The position numbers and the translations under genes were made by a program. DNA of 64,000 bases from Stenotrophomonas maltophilia. GTDB taxonomy: Bacteria > Pseudomonadota > Gammaproteobacteria > Xanthomonadales > Xanthomonadaceae. The notes beneath the pieces were generated by a model. It worked only from the letters and a program-made list of their open reading frames with translations. It had not been told where the DNA came from and did not search any database. Position 1 is the stretch's first letter; each line of letters starts with the position of its first letter. Positions 19,363-29,787 of this stretch are shown here, piece after piece. Location: the NCBI RefSeq assembly GCF_002799155.1, contig NZ_NERD01000002.1:1116001-1180000 (forward strand), read 5' to 3'.

Positions 19363-20193
19363 ATGAAACTGTGTGGATTCGAGGTCGGGCTGGACCAGCC
19401 CCTGTTCCTGATCGCCGGCCCCTGCGTGATCGAGTCGATGCAGCTGCAGCTCGATACCGCCGGCAAGCTGAAGGAAGTCACCGGCAAGCTCGGCGTCAAC
19501 TTCATCTTCAAGTCCAGCTTCGACAAGGCCAACCGCACCTCGGGCACCGCGTTCCGCGGCCCGGGCATGGAAGAGGGCCTGAAGGTCCTGGCCGAGGTCA
19601 AGAAGCAGATCGGCGTGCCGGTGCTGACCGACGTCCACGAATACACCCCGATGGACGAAGTGGCTTCGGTGGTGGACGTGCTGCAGACCCCGGCGTTCCT
19701 GGTCCGCCAGACCGACTTCATCCGCAAGGTGTGCTCGGCTGGCAAGCCGGTCAACATCAAGAAGGGCCAGTTCCTGGCGCCGTGGGACATGAAGCCGGTG
19801 GTGGAGAAGGCCAAGGCCACCGGCAACGAGCAGATCATGGTCTGCGAGCGCGGTGCCAGCTTCGGCTACAACAACCTCGTTAGTGACATGCGCTCGCTGG
19901 CGGTGATGCGCGATACAGGTTGCCCGGTGGTGTTCGACGCCACCCATTCGGTGCAGCTGCCAGGCGGGCAGGGCACCAGTTCCGGTGGCCAGCGCGAGCA
20001 CGTACCGGTGCTGGCCCGCGCTGCCGTGGCGGTGGGCATCTCCGGCCTGTTCGCCGAGACCCATCCGGACCCGTCCAAGGCCCTGTCCGATGGCCCCAAT
20101 GCATGGCCGCTGGACCAGATGGAAGCGCTGCTCGAGACCCTGATGGAGCTTGATGCGGTGACCAAGAAGCACGGCTTCTCACGCTTCGCGTGA
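19363..20193 (+). CDS. kdsA: 3-deoxy-8-phosphooctulonate synthase
   Basis: A 276-residue TIM-barrel enzyme condensing arabinose 5-phosphate and phosphoenolpyruvate to Kdo 8-phosphate for lipid A/LPS core. Recognised by [95 protein letters not shown] and [17 protein letters not shown]. Residue C11-type metal ligands cannot be assigned with certainty by eye. The AAGGAAACGCC before the ATG is a good ribosome-binding site. It overlaps the next small membrane protein gene by four bases (GTGA). Confidence 0.97.
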   Translation: MKLCGFEVGLDQPLFLIAGPCVIESMQLQLDTAGKLKEVTGKLGVNFIFKSSFDKANRTSGTAFRGPGMEEGLKVLAEVKKQIGVPVLTDVHEYTPMDEVASVVDVLQTPAFLVRQTDFIRKVCSAGKPVNIKKGQFLAPWDMKPVVEKAKATGNEQIMVCERGASFGYNNLVSDMRSLAVMRDTGCPVVFDATHSVQLPGGQGTSSGGQREHVPVLARAAVAVGISGLFAETHPDPSKALSDGPNAWPLDQMEALLETLMELDAVTKKHGFSRFA

Positions 20194-20537
20194 GTCGTGA
20201 CCCGTGGCTGGCGCTGGAGGCCCAGCGTCATCGCCGGCACTGGAAACAGTGGCCGTGGGGCCTGATCGCGCTGGGCCTGGCCGTGCTGTTCACTGTGGGC
20301 ATGTTCGGCCTGCTCCTGATCGGCGCTGCGTCGGTGCGGCCCCCGGGTGATGGCAGCAGCACGCTCGATCTGCGGGCGTACTTCATTGCGCTGCTGGTCG
20401 CAGAGCTGCTCGGTGCCGCGGGATGCATCGCTGCCGCTGTGCTGGCCTGGCGACTGAATCGCGGCAAGGTGGCGGCTGGCCTGGCGATCATCCTGCTCTC
20501 GCTGTGGCTGGGCGTCCTGTTCTACGGGGTGATTTGA
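20190..20537 (+). CDS. Small membrane protein, first of a tandem paralogous pair
   Basis: A 115-residue protein of unknown function. After a charged N terminus ([20 protein letters not shown]) come a [10 protein letters not shown] motif and three hydrophobic segments; a RPPGDG loop joins the first two. The C terminus is hydrophobic. Its GTG start overlaps the kdsA stop and its stop overlaps the next ATG by one base, so translation is probably coupled. It shares the [16 protein letters not shown] and VLAWR motifs, in the same order, with the following gene, so the two arose by duplication. Confidence 0.75.
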   Translation: MSRDPWLALEAQRHRRHWKQWPWGLIALGLAVLFTVGMFGLLLIGAASVRPPGDGSSTLDLRAYFIALLVAELLGAAGCIAAAVLAWRLNRGKVAAGLAIILLSLWLGVLFYGVI

Positions 20538-20866
20538 TGAATACGAGCGCGGTGGCGCGCGGATGGCCCTGGGGCCTGATCGCGCTGGGGCTGTCCGTGT
20601 TGACCTGGATGGCCCTGGTTGTGGGCGTGCTGGCCTTCACGTCCGGTTTCCGGCCGCCGGGGGACGGAAACAACAGTGATCAGGCCACGCAGTGGTGGTT
20701 GCTGGGTGCGCTGGTCACGATGGTGCTGTCCTTTCTGGGTAGCCCGGTAGCGATGGTGTTGGCCTGGCGGCGACGACGTGGCCCCATCCTGGCGGCGATT
20801 GCCGGTGCGTTGCTGGTGATGCTGGTGTCGATGGTCCTGATCGTGATCGGGTCCAGCTGGGGCTGA
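20537..20866 (+). CDS. Small membrane protein, second of a tandem paralogous pair
   Basis: A 109-residue protein with three or four hydrophobic segments. It starts [20 protein letters not shown] and has FRPPGDGNN and VLAWRRRRG at positions equivalent to those in its upstream neighbour. The ATG overlaps the upstream TGA (TGATG). No known domain is recognised and no catalytic motif is visible. Lying between kdsA and eno in a tightly packed cluster, it is likely expressed with kdsA. Confidence 0.75.
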   Translation: MNTSAVARGWPWGLIALGLSVLTWMALVVGVLAFTSGFRPPGDGNNSDQATQWWLLGALVTMVLSFLGSPVAMVLAWRRRRGPILAAIAGALLVMLVSMVLIVIGSSWG

Positions 20867-22255
<1,389 letters not shown>

Positions 22256-22259
22256 GCCG

Positions 22260-22613
22260 ATGCGCGACTGGCGCTGGATGCTGCTGGTGCTGGCCCTGTT
22301 GCTGGGCTGGCTGCAGTACCGCTTCTGGTTCGGTCCGGGCAATTCGGGTGAAGTGATGATGCTCGAAGCCCAGGTGGCCAACCAGGAGCGGGACAATGAG
22401 GGTCTGCAGCAGCGCAACGACGCGCTGGCTGCCGAAGTGAAGGACCTCAAGGAAGGCCAGTCTGCCATCGAGGAGCGCGCGCGCAGCGAGCTGGGCATGA
22501 TCAAGCCCGGCGAGAAGTTCTATCGCGTGGTCGAGGATGCGCCGGTCCATCCGGCGCAGCCTGCGGCGGGCGTCAGTGCCCAGGCCGGCGAACACCCGGC
22601 GGACGTCCCATGA
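22260..22613 (+). CDS. ftsB: Cell division protein FtsB
   Basis: A 117-residue bitopic protein. The short cytoplasmic MRDWR is followed by one transmembrane helix ([19 protein letters not shown]) and a periplasmic coiled coil with heptad-like Leu/Ala spacing ([33 protein letters not shown]), then [23 protein letters not shown]. The last motif is the FtsB signature. FtsB forms the FtsQLB complex that activates septal wall synthesis. An Ala/Pro-rich tail extends the C terminus beyond E. coli FtsB. It overlaps ispD by four bases (ATGA). Confidence 0.94.
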   Translation: MRDWRWMLLVLALLLGWLQYRFWFGPGNSGEVMMLEAQVANQERDNEGLQQRNDALAAEVKDLKEGQSAIEERARSELGMIKPGEKFYRVVEDAPVHPAQPAAGVSAQAGEHPADVP

Positions 22614-23308
22614 GCGCGGCGATCTGGGTGGTGGTTCCGGCCGCCGGCCGTGGCACCCGCTTCGGCGCGCCGCTGCCCAAGCAGTACCTGCAGGCGGGCG
22701 GGCAGATCCTGCTCGCCCACACCCTGGACGCACTGCTGGCGCATCCGGCCGTGGCTGGGGCGATGGTGGTGATCGGCCAGGACGACGCTGACTGGCCGGG
22801 CTGGAATGAGTGGTCAGGCAAGCCGGTGCTGACCTGCATTGGCGGCGCGACCCGTGCCGCCTCGGTGCTGGCCGGGCTGCAGGCGTTGCCGGATACCGTG
22901 CGTGCCGATGAGTTCGTTCTGGTCCACGATGCCGCGCGCCCGAACCTGTCGCTGGCCGATCTCGGTCGTCTGCTTGAAGTGGGTCGTGCCGATCCGGTCG
23001 GGGCGATCCTGGCCGCACCGGTGCGTGACACCCTCAAGCGCGCCGGCGACGACGGCGGCATCGACGGTACCGAGCCACGCGAGCGCCTGTGGCGGGCGCT
23101 GACGCCGCAGCTGTTCCGGCGCCACCAGCTCAGCCGTGCGCTGGCTGAAGCCGCCGCTGCCGGTGTTGATGCCACCGACGAAGCCATGGCCATGGAGCGC
23201 CAGGGACAGCGCCCGCTGCTGGTCGAAGGCAGCGAGGACAACTTCAAGGTCACCACACCGGCCGATCTGGACCGGTTCGAATTCGTACTTTCCCGCCGCG
23301 CCGGCTGA
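22610..23308 (+). CDS. ispD: 2-C-methyl-D-erythritol 4-phosphate cytidylyltransferase
   Basis: A 232-residue nucleotidyltransferase of the MEP isoprenoid pathway. The CTP-binding loop is [20 protein letters not shown] at the N terminus. Further motifs are [51 protein letters not shown] and the C-terminal [20 protein letters not shown]. Its gene overlaps ftsB by four bases, and ispF follows 34 bp later, the usual ispD-ispF pairing. The product makes CDP-methylerythritol from MEP and CTP in the cytoplasm. Confidence 0.97.
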   Translation: MSAAIWVVVPAAGRGTRFGAPLPKQYLQAGGQILLAHTLDALLAHPAVAGAMVVIGQDDADWPGWNEWSGKPVLTCIGGATRAASVLAGLQALPDTVRADEFVLVHDAARPNLSLADLGRLLEVGRADPVGAILAAPVRDTLKRAGDDGGIDGTEPRERLWRALTPQLFRRHQLSRALAEAAAAGVDATDEAMAMERQGQRPLLVEGSEDNFKVTTPADLDRFEFVLSRRAG

Positions 23309-23342
23309 CCGTCCGCGTGGCCCTGTAGCAAGGGTTGCATCC

Positions 23343-23840
23343 ATGAGCACCGCACCGTTCCCGCCCGTCCGCATCGGCCAGGGCTACGACGTCCATGCCT
23401 TCGGTGAAGGCGACCACATCATGCTCGGCGGAGTGAATGTGCCGCACAGCTGTGGCGTGCTCGCACACAGCGACGGCGACGTCATCTTGCATGCCCTGTG
23501 CGATGCCATGCTCGGCGCGCTGGCGCTGGGGGACATCGGCCAGCACTTCCCGCCGAGTGACGATCGCTGGAAGGGCGCCGACAGCAGTGACTTCGTGCGC
23601 CACTGCGACAGCCTGCTGCGTGAGCGCGGCTGGCGCGTTGGCAACACCGACATCACCGTGATCTGCGAGCGACCCAAGGTTGGCCCGCATGCACTGGCGA
23701 TGCGCGAGCGCATCGGCGGGCTGCTGCAGCTGCCGATGGACGCGGTCAGCGTCAAGGCCACTACCTCGGAAAAGCTCGGCTTCACCGGCCGCGGTGAAGG
23801 CATCGCCGCACAAGCGGTGGTCCTGCTGGTGGCGGCATGA
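23343..23840 (+). CDS. ispF: 2-C-methyl-D-erythritol 2,4-cyclodiphosphate synthase
   Basis: A 165-residue homotrimeric zinc enzyme of the MEP pathway. Metal ligands lie in [10 protein letters not shown] (Asp, His) and in the region after [40 protein letters not shown]-like [19 protein letters not shown] and the C-terminal [23 protein letters not shown] complete the family pattern. The ATG at 23343 is chosen over the long upstream frame because it starts at the conserved N terminus. It overlaps truD by four bases (ATGA), giving a coupled ispD-ispF-truD unit. Confidence 0.97.
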   Translation: MSTAPFPPVRIGQGYDVHAFGEGDHIMLGGVNVPHSCGVLAHSDGDVILHALCDAMLGALALGDIGQHFPPSDDRWKGADSSDFVRHCDSLLRERGWRVGNTDITVICERPKVGPHALAMRERIGGLLQLPMDAVSVKATTSEKLGFTGRGEGIAAQAVVLLVAA

Positions 23841-24868
23841 TCCCGGTTCCGCTTGCGTTCGGTGCGCCGTTGCTGACGGCGCGCATCCGCACCACGCCGG
23901 AAGATTTCCAGGTCGACGAGCTGCCGGCCTTCGAAGCCACCGGCGAAGGCGAACACCTGCTGCTGCACATCCGCAAGCGTGGTGCCAACACCGTGCATGT
24001 GGCAAAGGTGCTGGCCCAGTGGGCCGGCCTGCCGGAAATGGCGGTGAGCTATGCAGGGATGAAAGACCGCCATGCGGTCACCACCCAGCGTTTCAGCGTG
24101 CACCTGCCCAAGCGCATTGCGCCGGACCTGGCCGAGCTGGCCAGTGACGAGATCGAAGTGATCGAAGCGACCTGGCACAACCGCAAGCTGCAGCGCGGCG
24201 CACTGGCTGGCAACCGCTTCAAGCTGGTGCTGCGCGAAGTGCAGGGCGATGCTGCAGCGATCAGCGAACGCCTGCAGCAGATTGCCGGGCGTGGCCTGCC
24301 GAACTGGTTCGGCGAGCAGCGCTTCGGTCGCGACGGTGGCAACGTGCCGGCGGCACTGGCGATGTTCGGTGGCCGCCGTATGCGCAAGGACCAGCGTTCG
24401 CTGCTGCTGTCAGCCGCCCGCTCGGCGTTGTTCAACCGCGTGCTGGCCGCACGCGTGGAGCAGGGCAGCTGGGACCAGCCGCTGGATGGCGAAGTGTGGA
24501 TGCTCGATGGCAGCCGCAGCGTGTTCGGTCCCGAGCCGTACACCGATGTGCTGGCCGAGCGCCTGGCGCGTTTCGACATCCACCCCAGTGCGCCGCTGTG
24601 GGGCGAGGGCGAACTGCGCAGCACCGGCGCGGCACGTGAGCTGGAACTGGCCGCGCTGGACGACGAAGAGTCGCAGGCGCTGCGGGCCGGCCTGGAAGAC
24701 GCGCGCCTGAAGCAGGAGCGCCGCGCGCTGCGCCTGCGCCCGGCGCTGCTGCAGCACCAGTGGCTGGCCGGTGACGTGCTGGAACTGTCGTTCGCGCTGC
24801 CGCCAGGCTGCTACGCCACCGCCGTGCTGCACGAACTCGGCCCGGTCGAAGACGCCTCGCAGGCCTGA
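23837..24868 (+). CDS. truD: tRNA pseudouridine(13) synthase
   Basis: A 343-residue TruD-family pseudouridine synthase acting on U13 of tRNA-Glu. The catalytic Asp is in [24 protein letters not shown], preceded by the family N-terminal [46 protein letters not shown] and a TRUD-insertion region follow. The C-terminal [15 protein letters not shown] closes the fold. It is the last gene of the eno-ftsB-ispD-ispF-truD run and ends three bases before a perfect 68-bp palindrome that should end transcription from both sides. Confidence 0.96.
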   Translation: MIPVPLAFGAPLLTARIRTTPEDFQVDELPAFEATGEGEHLLLHIRKRGANTVHVAKVLAQWAGLPEMAVSYAGMKDRHAVTTQRFSVHLPKRIAPDLAELASDEIEVIEATWHNRKLQRGALAGNRFKLVLREVQGDAAAISERLQQIAGRGLPNWFGEQRFGRDGGNVPAALAMFGGRRMRKDQRSLLLSAARSALFNRVLAARVEQGSWDQPLDGEVWMLDGSRSVFGPEPYTDVLAERLARFDIHPSAPLWGEGELRSTGAARELELAALDDEESQALRAGLEDARLKQERRALRLRPALLQHQWLAGDVLELSFALPPGCYATAVLHELGPVEDASQA

Positions 24869-24870
24869 CA

Positions 24871-24938
24871 GAAAAAGGGGACGGAGGGAATTAAGTCGTT
24901 TGTGCACAAACGACTTAATTCCCTCCGTCCCCTTTTTC
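24871..24938. repeat. Perfect 68-bp palindrome (REP/REPIN-like; bidirectional terminator)
   Basis: Each half is GAAAAAGGGGACGGAGGGAA followed by TTAAGTCGTTTGTG; the two halves are exact reverse complements with the centre at GTG|CAC. It starts two bases after the truD stop and overlaps the stop codon of the convergent smr gene. With A5 before and T5 after the stem, it can serve as an intrinsic terminator in both directions. Similar GGGGAC-headed hairpins are associated with REP-type transposases in other genomes. Confidence 0.92.
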
Positions 24939-25476
24939 ATCTACGCGCCAGCAGTACCAGTACCGCACCGGTGCCGCCTTGTCCGGTGGGCGCCGAATGG
25001 AATGCCAGCACGTCATTGCGCAGCCGCAGCAGGCGATCGACCAGGTTCTTCAGCACCGGCGCACCGCCATCGGACTGCAATCCCTTGCCGTGGATGATGC
25101 GCACGCAGCCATATTCGTGTGCATGTGCTTCCAGCAGGAACTGGCGCAGCAGGGCTTCGGCCTGCGCGGCGGTAGCGCCGTGCAGGTCCAGCTCGTCCTG
25201 CACCGAATACTGGCCGCGCTTGAGGCGCTGGAACAGGCGTGGTGGCAGGTTGTCGCGGCGATAGCTGGCCACGTCGCCGGCTTCCAGCGGCGTGCTGTCG
25301 CGCAGCAGCCGGGCGAATTCGCCGGCGGCTTCGGCCTCGTCACGTTCGGCCATGCGCGCGCGCGGCTTCGGCCGGGGCGCGGCAGGCGCCGGCTCGGCAT
25401 CCTTGCGCAGCGGCGTCACTTCGCCGATGGCCGCACGGAACAATGCGGCCGGATCTTCGTCTTCAGGGTGCGACAT
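24937..25476 (-). CDS. Smr-domain endonuclease-like protein (MutS2 C-terminal family)
   Basis: A 179-residue protein. The first 90 residues are charged and Pro/Ala-rich. The C-terminal Smr domain begins DELDLHGATAAQAEALLRQFL (the LDLHG motif), continues VRIIHGKGLQSDGGAPVLKNLV (the HGKG motif) and ends near the tail GTGAVLVLLARR. Stand-alone Smr proteins can nick DNA or cut RNA. I chose the ATG at 25476 (MSHPEDEDPAALF); the frame continues nine codons upstream to 25503. The stop lies inside the palindrome shared with truD. Confidence 0.9.
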   Translation of the reverse strand: MSHPEDEDPAALFRAAIGEVTPLRKDAEPAPAAPRPKPRARMAERDEAEAAGEFARLLRDSTPLEAGDVASYRRDNLPPRLFQRLKRGQYSVQDELDLHGATAAQAEALLRQFLLEAHAHEYGCVRIIHGKGLQSDGGAPVLKNLVDRLLRLRNDVLAFHSAPTGQGGTGAVLVLLARR

Positions 25477-25686
25477 GCGCACAGGGTAAACCCGCCGGCG
25501 CATCTCTGCCTATGACGGTTCGATGTCGGTCATGACCGCCGACAGGGTAGGACCGGCGGCTCGCATGCGGCACAATAGACGATGCCCTTGCAGGGTCGAC
25601 GGCTTCCGCAGGGGAGTACGGCGGTCCCGCCCACACTGCACGGTGATGGAATCGAATTCTTGGAAAATCAAGCGGTTAAATCGAAG

Positions 25687-26466
25687 ATGCGAATCCTGGT
25701 CAGCAATGACGATGGTGTCGACGCCGCAGGCATCCGGATGCTTGCCTCGGTTCTGCGCGAGGCCGGTCATGAAGTCACGGTGGTCGCGCCCGACCGTGAT
25801 CGCTCCGGCGCCAGCAACTCGCTGACCCTGGACCTGCCGATCCGCCTCAAGCGCATCGACCATTACACCGTCTCGGTGGCCGGTACCCCGACCGACTGCG
25901 TGCACCTTGCGCTGACCGGGCTGCTCGAGTTCGAACCTGACATTGTCGTGTCCGGCATCAACAATGCCGCCAACCTCGGGGATGACGTGATCTATTCCGG
26001 CACGGTCTCGGCGGCGATGGAAGGCCGCTTCCTCGGGCTGCCGGCGGTGGCGGTCTCGCTGGTTACCCGCAACCACGATCCGAAGCATTTCGAGACCGCC
26101 GCGCGCGCCGCAGTGGAGATCGTTGCCCGGCTCAAGGCGGATCCGCTGCCGGCCGACACCATTCTCAACGTCAACGTGCCTGATCTGCCGTGGAGCGAGG
26201 TCAAGGGCTTCGAGGTCACCCGACTCGGCAACCGCCATCGCGCCGAAGGCTGCATCGCGCAGAAGGACCCGCGCGGCAACGAGGTGTACTGGATCGGCCC
26301 GGCCGGCCGTGAGCAGGATTCCGGCCCCGGCACCGATTTCCACGCGGTGCGCACCGGGCACATCTCGATCACTCCGATCCAGGTGGACCTGACCCGCTAC
26401 CAGGCGCTGGAGAAGGTCGCCAGCTGGGTGGGCGGCCTCAGCGCCGCGCTGGACCAGCCGGCATGA
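25687..26466 (+). CDS. surE: 5'/3'-nucleotidase SurE
   Basis: A 259-residue metal-dependent phosphatase of nucleoside 5'- and 3'-monophosphates. Metal ligands are in [16 protein letters not shown] at the N terminus and in [25 protein letters not shown]. Other family stretches are [18 protein letters not shown] and [15 protein letters not shown]. The frame is open from 25582, but translation should start at the ATG at 25687, where homologues begin. It overlaps pcm by four bases (ATGA), the standard surE-pcm stress-survival pairing. Confidence 0.97.
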   Translation: MRILVSNDDGVDAAGIRMLASVLREAGHEVTVVAPDRDRSGASNSLTLDLPIRLKRIDHYTVSVAGTPTDCVHLALTGLLEFEPDIVVSGINNAANLGDDVIYSGTVSAAMEGRFLGLPAVAVSLVTRNHDPKHFETAARAAVEIVARLKADPLPADTILNVNVPDLPWSEVKGFEVTRLGNRHRAEGCIAQKDPRGNEVYWIGPAGREQDSGPGTDFHAVRTGHISITPIQVDLTRYQALEKVASWVGGLSAALDQPA

Positions 26467-27140
26467 GCCCACGCCTGCGACTGCAGCCGGAAGCCGTTGG
26501 TATCGGCATGACCTCGCAACGCGTGCGTGATCGCCTGGTCGATCGCCTGCGTGAAGCGGGCATCGCCGACGAATCGACCTTGAATGCGATCCGGGTGGTG
26601 CCGCGCCATCTGTTCATCGACGAGGCACTGGCGTCACGGGCCTACGAAGACACCGCACTGCCGATCGGCCATGGCCAGACCATTTCGCAACCCTGGGTGG
26701 TTGCGCGGATGACCGAGGCGGTCCTGCAGGTGGCACCGAAGCGGGTGCTGGAAGTTGGCACCGGTTCCGGTTACCAGGCGGCCATCCTCGGTGCGCTGGG
26801 CCTGGAGGTCTACACCGTGGAGCGCATCGGCGATCTGCTGCGCCAGGCCCGCAAGCGCTTCCGTGCGCTGGGTATGAACATCCGCACCAAGCATGACGAC
26901 GGCCGCGTCGGCTGGGCCGAGCACGGTCCGTTCGATGCCATCGTGGTTACTGCGGCGGCACCGGCATTGGTCGACGCACTGATCGAGCAGCTGGCCGAGG
27001 GCGGCCGGCTGGTGGCGCCGGTCGGGGGCCCCGGGGCGCAGTCGCTGGTACAGCTGGACCGCAAGGCCGACGGCAGCATCGAACAACACGTGCTGGCGCC
27101 GGTCACGTTCGTGCCGCTGCTGTCTGGCATGCTCGACTAA
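26463..27140 (+). CDS. pcm: Protein-L-isoaspartate O-methyltransferase
   Basis: A 225-residue SAM-dependent enzyme repairing isoaspartyl residues in aged proteins. The SAM loop is [18 protein letters not shown]; the substrate side shows [26 protein letters not shown], and [22 protein letters not shown] and GGRLVAPVG follow. It is coupled to surE by overlapping codons, and yqaA follows after 18 bp. The C terminus [10 protein letters not shown] is complete. Confidence 0.96.
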   Translation: MSPRLRLQPEAVGIGMTSQRVRDRLVDRLREAGIADESTLNAIRVVPRHLFIDEALASRAYEDTALPIGHGQTISQPWVVARMTEAVLQVAPKRVLEVGTGSGYQAAILGALGLEVYTVERIGDLLRQARKRFRALGMNIRTKHDDGRVGWAEHGPFDAIVVTAAAPALVDALIEQLAEGGRLVAPVGGPGAQSLVQLDRKADGSIEQHVLAPVTFVPLLSGMLD

Positions 27141-27158
27141 TCCACGGAGCAGGGTTGC

Positions 27159-27773
27159 ATGAAGATTTTCGGGCCGCTGTACGAGCGGGCGATGAAGTGG
27201 GCGGCGCACGAGCGCGCGCCGACCTACCTGACCGTATTGAGCTTCTTCGAAGCGATCATCTTCCCGGTGATGCCGGAGGTGATGCTGGCACCCATGTGCG
27301 TGGCCCAGCCCAAGCGCGGCTGGTGGTTCGCCACCCTCAGCCTGGCCGGCTCGATGGTCGGCGCGCTGGTCGGCTACGCGCTGGGTCACTATGCCTTCGA
27401 GGCGATCAAGCCGCTGTTCGAGGCGCTGGGCATGCTGCCGGCGATCGAGCAGGGCATCACCACCGTGCAGGCGAAGATGGCCGAGTCGCCGTGGGCGGTG
27501 TTCACCTTCCTGGTGCTGGGCGGCTTCATGCCCATTCCAATGAAGGTTTTCACGTGGGCATCGGGTATCGTCGGGGTACCGATGCCGCAGTACCTGTTGA
27601 GCATGCTGATCGGTCGCGGCAAGCGCGTGTTCGTGCTGGCCGCGGTCATCCGTATCGGTGGTGTGCGTGCCGAAGCGGCATTGCGTCGCTGGATTGAACC
27701 GCTGGGCTGGATCGCCACCGCGCTGGTGGTGGTGCTGATCGCCTGGCTTGTATGGAGGTCGAAGTTCGCATGA
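27159..27773 (+). CDS. YqaA family VTT-domain (DedA-like) membrane protein
   Basis: A 204-residue inner-membrane protein with four or five hydrophobic segments. It has the SNARE-associated/VTT-domain pattern: FFEAIIFPVMPEVMLAPMCVAQPKRGWWFATLSLAGSMVGALVGY and LGGFMPIPMKVFTWASGI. The re-entrant-loop prolines and the glycine-rich helix are visible. Relatives take part in lipid scrambling or envelope homeostasis; for YqaA itself the job is unknown. It overlaps nlpD by four bases (ATGA). Confidence 0.87.
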   Translation: MKIFGPLYERAMKWAAHERAPTYLTVLSFFEAIIFPVMPEVMLAPMCVAQPKRGWWFATLSLAGSMVGALVGYALGHYAFEAIKPLFEALGMLPAIEQGITTVQAKMAESPWAVFTFLVLGGFMPIPMKVFTWASGIVGVPMPQYLLSMLIGRGKRVFVLAAVIRIGGVRAEAALRRWIEPLGWIATALVVVLIAWLVWRSKFA

Positions 27774-28555
27774 GTCCTGATCGTCTGAGCAAGGGAGTGC
27801 GCATCGGCGCGCTGGCGTTGCTGGTTTCCACCCTGGCCGCCTGCGGTACCGCCACTGTGGTTCGTCCTGGTGGTGGCAGCCCCGGCGGTGGTGTGACCAC
27901 GCCGAAGACTTCGGTGCCCAAGCCCGGGCAGACCGTGGTGGTGCGCAAGGGGGACACCATCTATGCGCTGGCCCGCATCCATGACATCACTCCGGCTGAC
28001 CTGATCGCCTGGAACAGCCTGGACAATCCTTCGACCATCTACCCCGGCCAGGTGATCCGCCTGTACCCGCCGGGTGCGGGCAGCGGTCGTGCGCCGACCA
28101 CGGTGGTCACCCCGCCGCGCTCGGGTGGCAGCAGCGCCGGCAGCACCGCGCCGACCACGGCGCCGACTGGGCCGGTGAAGAGCAACATCGCCTGGCGCTG
28201 GCCGGCCGATGGCGCGATCGTCGGGCGCTACGTTGCAGGCGACGCGACCAAGCAGGGCGTGGACATCGCCGGCACCAGCGGCCAGGCGGTCAAGGCTACC
28301 GCCAACGGTGTGGTGGTGTATTCCGGTGCCGGCCTGGTCGGCTACGGCGAGCTGATCATCATCAAGCACAGCGACCAGTGGCTGTCGGCCTATGGCCACA
28401 ACCGCAAGCGGCTGGTGAATGAAGGGCAGAGCGTGAAGGCCGGCGAGCAGATCGCCGAGATGGGCCGCACCGGTGCGAACCGCGACATGGTCCACTTCGA
28501 GATCCGCTACAACGGCAAGCCGGTCGACCCGCAGCAATACCTGCCGGCGCGTTGA
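27770..28555 (+). CDS. nlpD: LysM/M23 domain lipoprotein NlpD (amidase activator)
   Basis: A 261-residue outer-membrane lipoprotein. Signal and lipobox are LLVSTLAAC, with the lipidated Cys about residue 26. A LysM domain follows (VRKGDTIYALARIHDITPADLIAWNSL), then a Gly/Ser/Thr-Pro linker and a C-terminal LytM/M23 domain. The first zinc ligand of active M23 enzymes is replaced (KQGVDIAG, where peptidases have H-x-G-x-D) and the late HxH motif reads VHFEI. So it is probably catalytically dead, as in E. coli NlpD, which activates the amidase AmiC. In many gammaproteobacteria rpoS follows; here it does not. Confidence 0.93.
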   Translation: MSPDRLSKGVRIGALALLVSTLAACGTATVVRPGGGSPGGGVTTPKTSVPKPGQTVVVRKGDTIYALARIHDITPADLIAWNSLDNPSTIYPGQVIRLYPPGAGSGRAPTTVVTPPRSGGSSAGSTAPTTAPTGPVKSNIAWRWPADGAIVGRYVAGDATKQGVDIAGTSGQAVKATANGVVVYSGAGLVGYGELIIIKHSDQWLSAYGHNRKRLVNEGQSVKAGEQIAEMGRTGANRDMVHFEIRYNGKPVDPQQYLPAR

Positions 28556-28704
28556 TCGCCGATTCGCCATCTGGGCGGATCCCCGGCCCGGCGCAGCGCG
28601 CCGGGCGTTCGCCGGCGGCGCGGCCCATGGCCCGCAAGCGCCGTCGGCTCACCCGCTACAACGGCAAGCCGGTCGACCCGCAGCAGTACCTGCCGGCGCG
28701 TTGA
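28504..28704 (+). repeat. 52-bp direct repeat: duplicated 3' end of nlpD, 97 bp apart
   Basis: 28504-28555 (last codons and stop of nlpD) is repeated at 28653-28704 with one difference (CAA to CAG). The second copy keeps the stop codon but has no gene before it. The 97 bp in between are GC-rich, with a GCCCGGC/GCCGGGC hairpin. The rest of the 328-bp gap 28556-28883 holds a CGCCGGGCATTGCCCGGCG hairpin (28723-28741), a SMAG hairpin and the leader of the next gene. Confidence 0.93.
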
Positions 28705-28751
28705 CAACGTTGGATCTGGTATCGCCGGGCATTGCCCGGCGTTCCTGACCT

Positions 28752-28773
28752 GTAGCGTCGAGCCGTGCTCGAC
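28752..28773 (+). repeat. SMAG hairpin
   Basis: GTAGC followed by the hairpin GTCGAGC-CGT-GCTCGAC, in the gap after nlpD. It resembles the arm at 3207-3226. Confidence 0.8.
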
Positions 28774-28883
28774 TCGGGTACCGGAGAGATGCGGTCATTT
28801 GCGATCTTGTGTGTCGCAGGCTCACCTTCACGGCGAATGAAAGACCCGGCATTCTTGAGCGGTTCCATCCGCTCCGGTGCCCC

Positions 28884-29372
28884 ATGTTCCGCTTTGCTTC
28901 CACTCTCGCACTGCTCATCGTCGCGCCGCTGGCCGCAGCAGCCAGCGATCCGCGTGACGTGGTCACCCGTCTCTACGACGCGCTCCAGGCGCCGACTTCG
29001 AACGAAGCGGCCATTCCGTCACTGCTGGGCGATGCCCTGCGCTCAGCCTTGGACGCGCAGAGCGCTTACGAGCGGACCTGTGCCGCGTTGGCCGCGCACG
29101 ACGAGAAGCCGCATATGCTCGACCAGAGTCCGTATCTGCTGGCGCCGGATCGACCGGAAACGATATCCGTGGGAATGCCCGGATCGAGCGGTGACGCCAC
29201 CTGGATCCGCGTCGACATGGCGGTGGGCGACCATCGTTGGACCGACCGGGTCCTGCTGCAGCGGAAGGACCCGGACTGGAAGATCATGGATATCCGCTGG
29301 GGGCAGGGCGGCAGCCTGATCGGACGGCTGCAGCAGTTTTCGGCCTTCCGCTGCACGCCTTCGGGCGGCTAG
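28884..29372 (+). CDS. Secreted protein of unknown function (DUF3828-like)
   Basis: A 162-residue protein with a Sec signal peptide, MFRFASTLALLIVAPLAAAAS. The mature part starts DPRDVVTRLYDALQ and ends in a strand-rich segment (WTDRVLLQRKDPDWKIMDIRWG) typical of NTF2-like/DUF3828 periplasmic proteins. No catalytic residues are evident. I assign the ATG at 28884 because it begins the signal peptide; the frame is open 25 codons earlier. It is isolated, with its own leader and opposing genes downstream. The family link is tentative. Confidence 0.75.
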   Translation: MFRFASTLALLIVAPLAAAASDPRDVVTRLYDALQAPTSNEAAIPSLLGDALRSALDAQSAYERTCAALAAHDEKPHMLDQSPYLLAPDRPETISVGMPGSSGDATWIRVDMAVGDHRWTDRVLLQRKDPDWKIMDIRWGQGGSLIGRLQQFSAFRCTPSGG

Positions 29373-29399
29373 CGCCGGGACGCGCCCGGCGACCCGAAC

Positions 29400-29774
29400 T
29401 CAGCCTTCCAGGATGAAGGCGGCCGCGACCTTGCGGCCTTCGCCGGCCAGGATGTTGAAGGTGCGTGCGGCGGCTGGGTTGTTCATCACTTCCAGGCCGA
29501 TCCCGCGTGACAGGCAGGCGGCCATCACCACCGCCGGCGGGAACACCTGGCGGTCACCGGTGCCGAGCACGATCAGTGCCGGATTCAGCGCCAGGATCGG
29601 CTCCAGGTCCGACAGTTGCAGTGCAGCGGCACTCGCCACCGGCCAGTGCGTGACCAGCTGGTCCGGGGTCAGGAAAAAGCTGCTGCCCAGCACCTGGTCG
29701 TTGACCTTGGCCGAGCGGCCATCGGCGGCGCGCAGGCTGTAGGCGTAGTCAGGTGGTTCGTGGTTCAGCTGCAT
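29400..29774 (-). CDS. Mth938-like (DUF498/NDUFAF3-type) domain protein
   Basis: A 124-residue protein consisting of one Mth938-like alpha/beta domain: MQLNHEPPDYAYSLRAADGR at the start, then VLGSSFFLTPDQLVTHWPV, ILALNPALIVLGTGDRQVFPPA and IGLEVMNNPAAARTFNILAGEGRKVAAAFIL. Human NDUFAF3 has the same fold and helps assemble complex I; the bacterial role is unknown. The ATG at 29774 is 13 bp downstream of the yhbY stop, so the two are likely co-transcribed. Confidence 0.9.
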   Translation of the reverse strand: MQLNHEPPDYAYSLRAADGRSAKVNDQVLGSSFFLTPDQLVTHWPVASAAALQLSDLEPILALNPALIVLGTGDRQVFPPAVVMAACLSRGIGLEVMNNPAAARTFNILAGEGRKVAAAFILEG

Positions 29775-29787
29775 GACGTCAGGGCGA

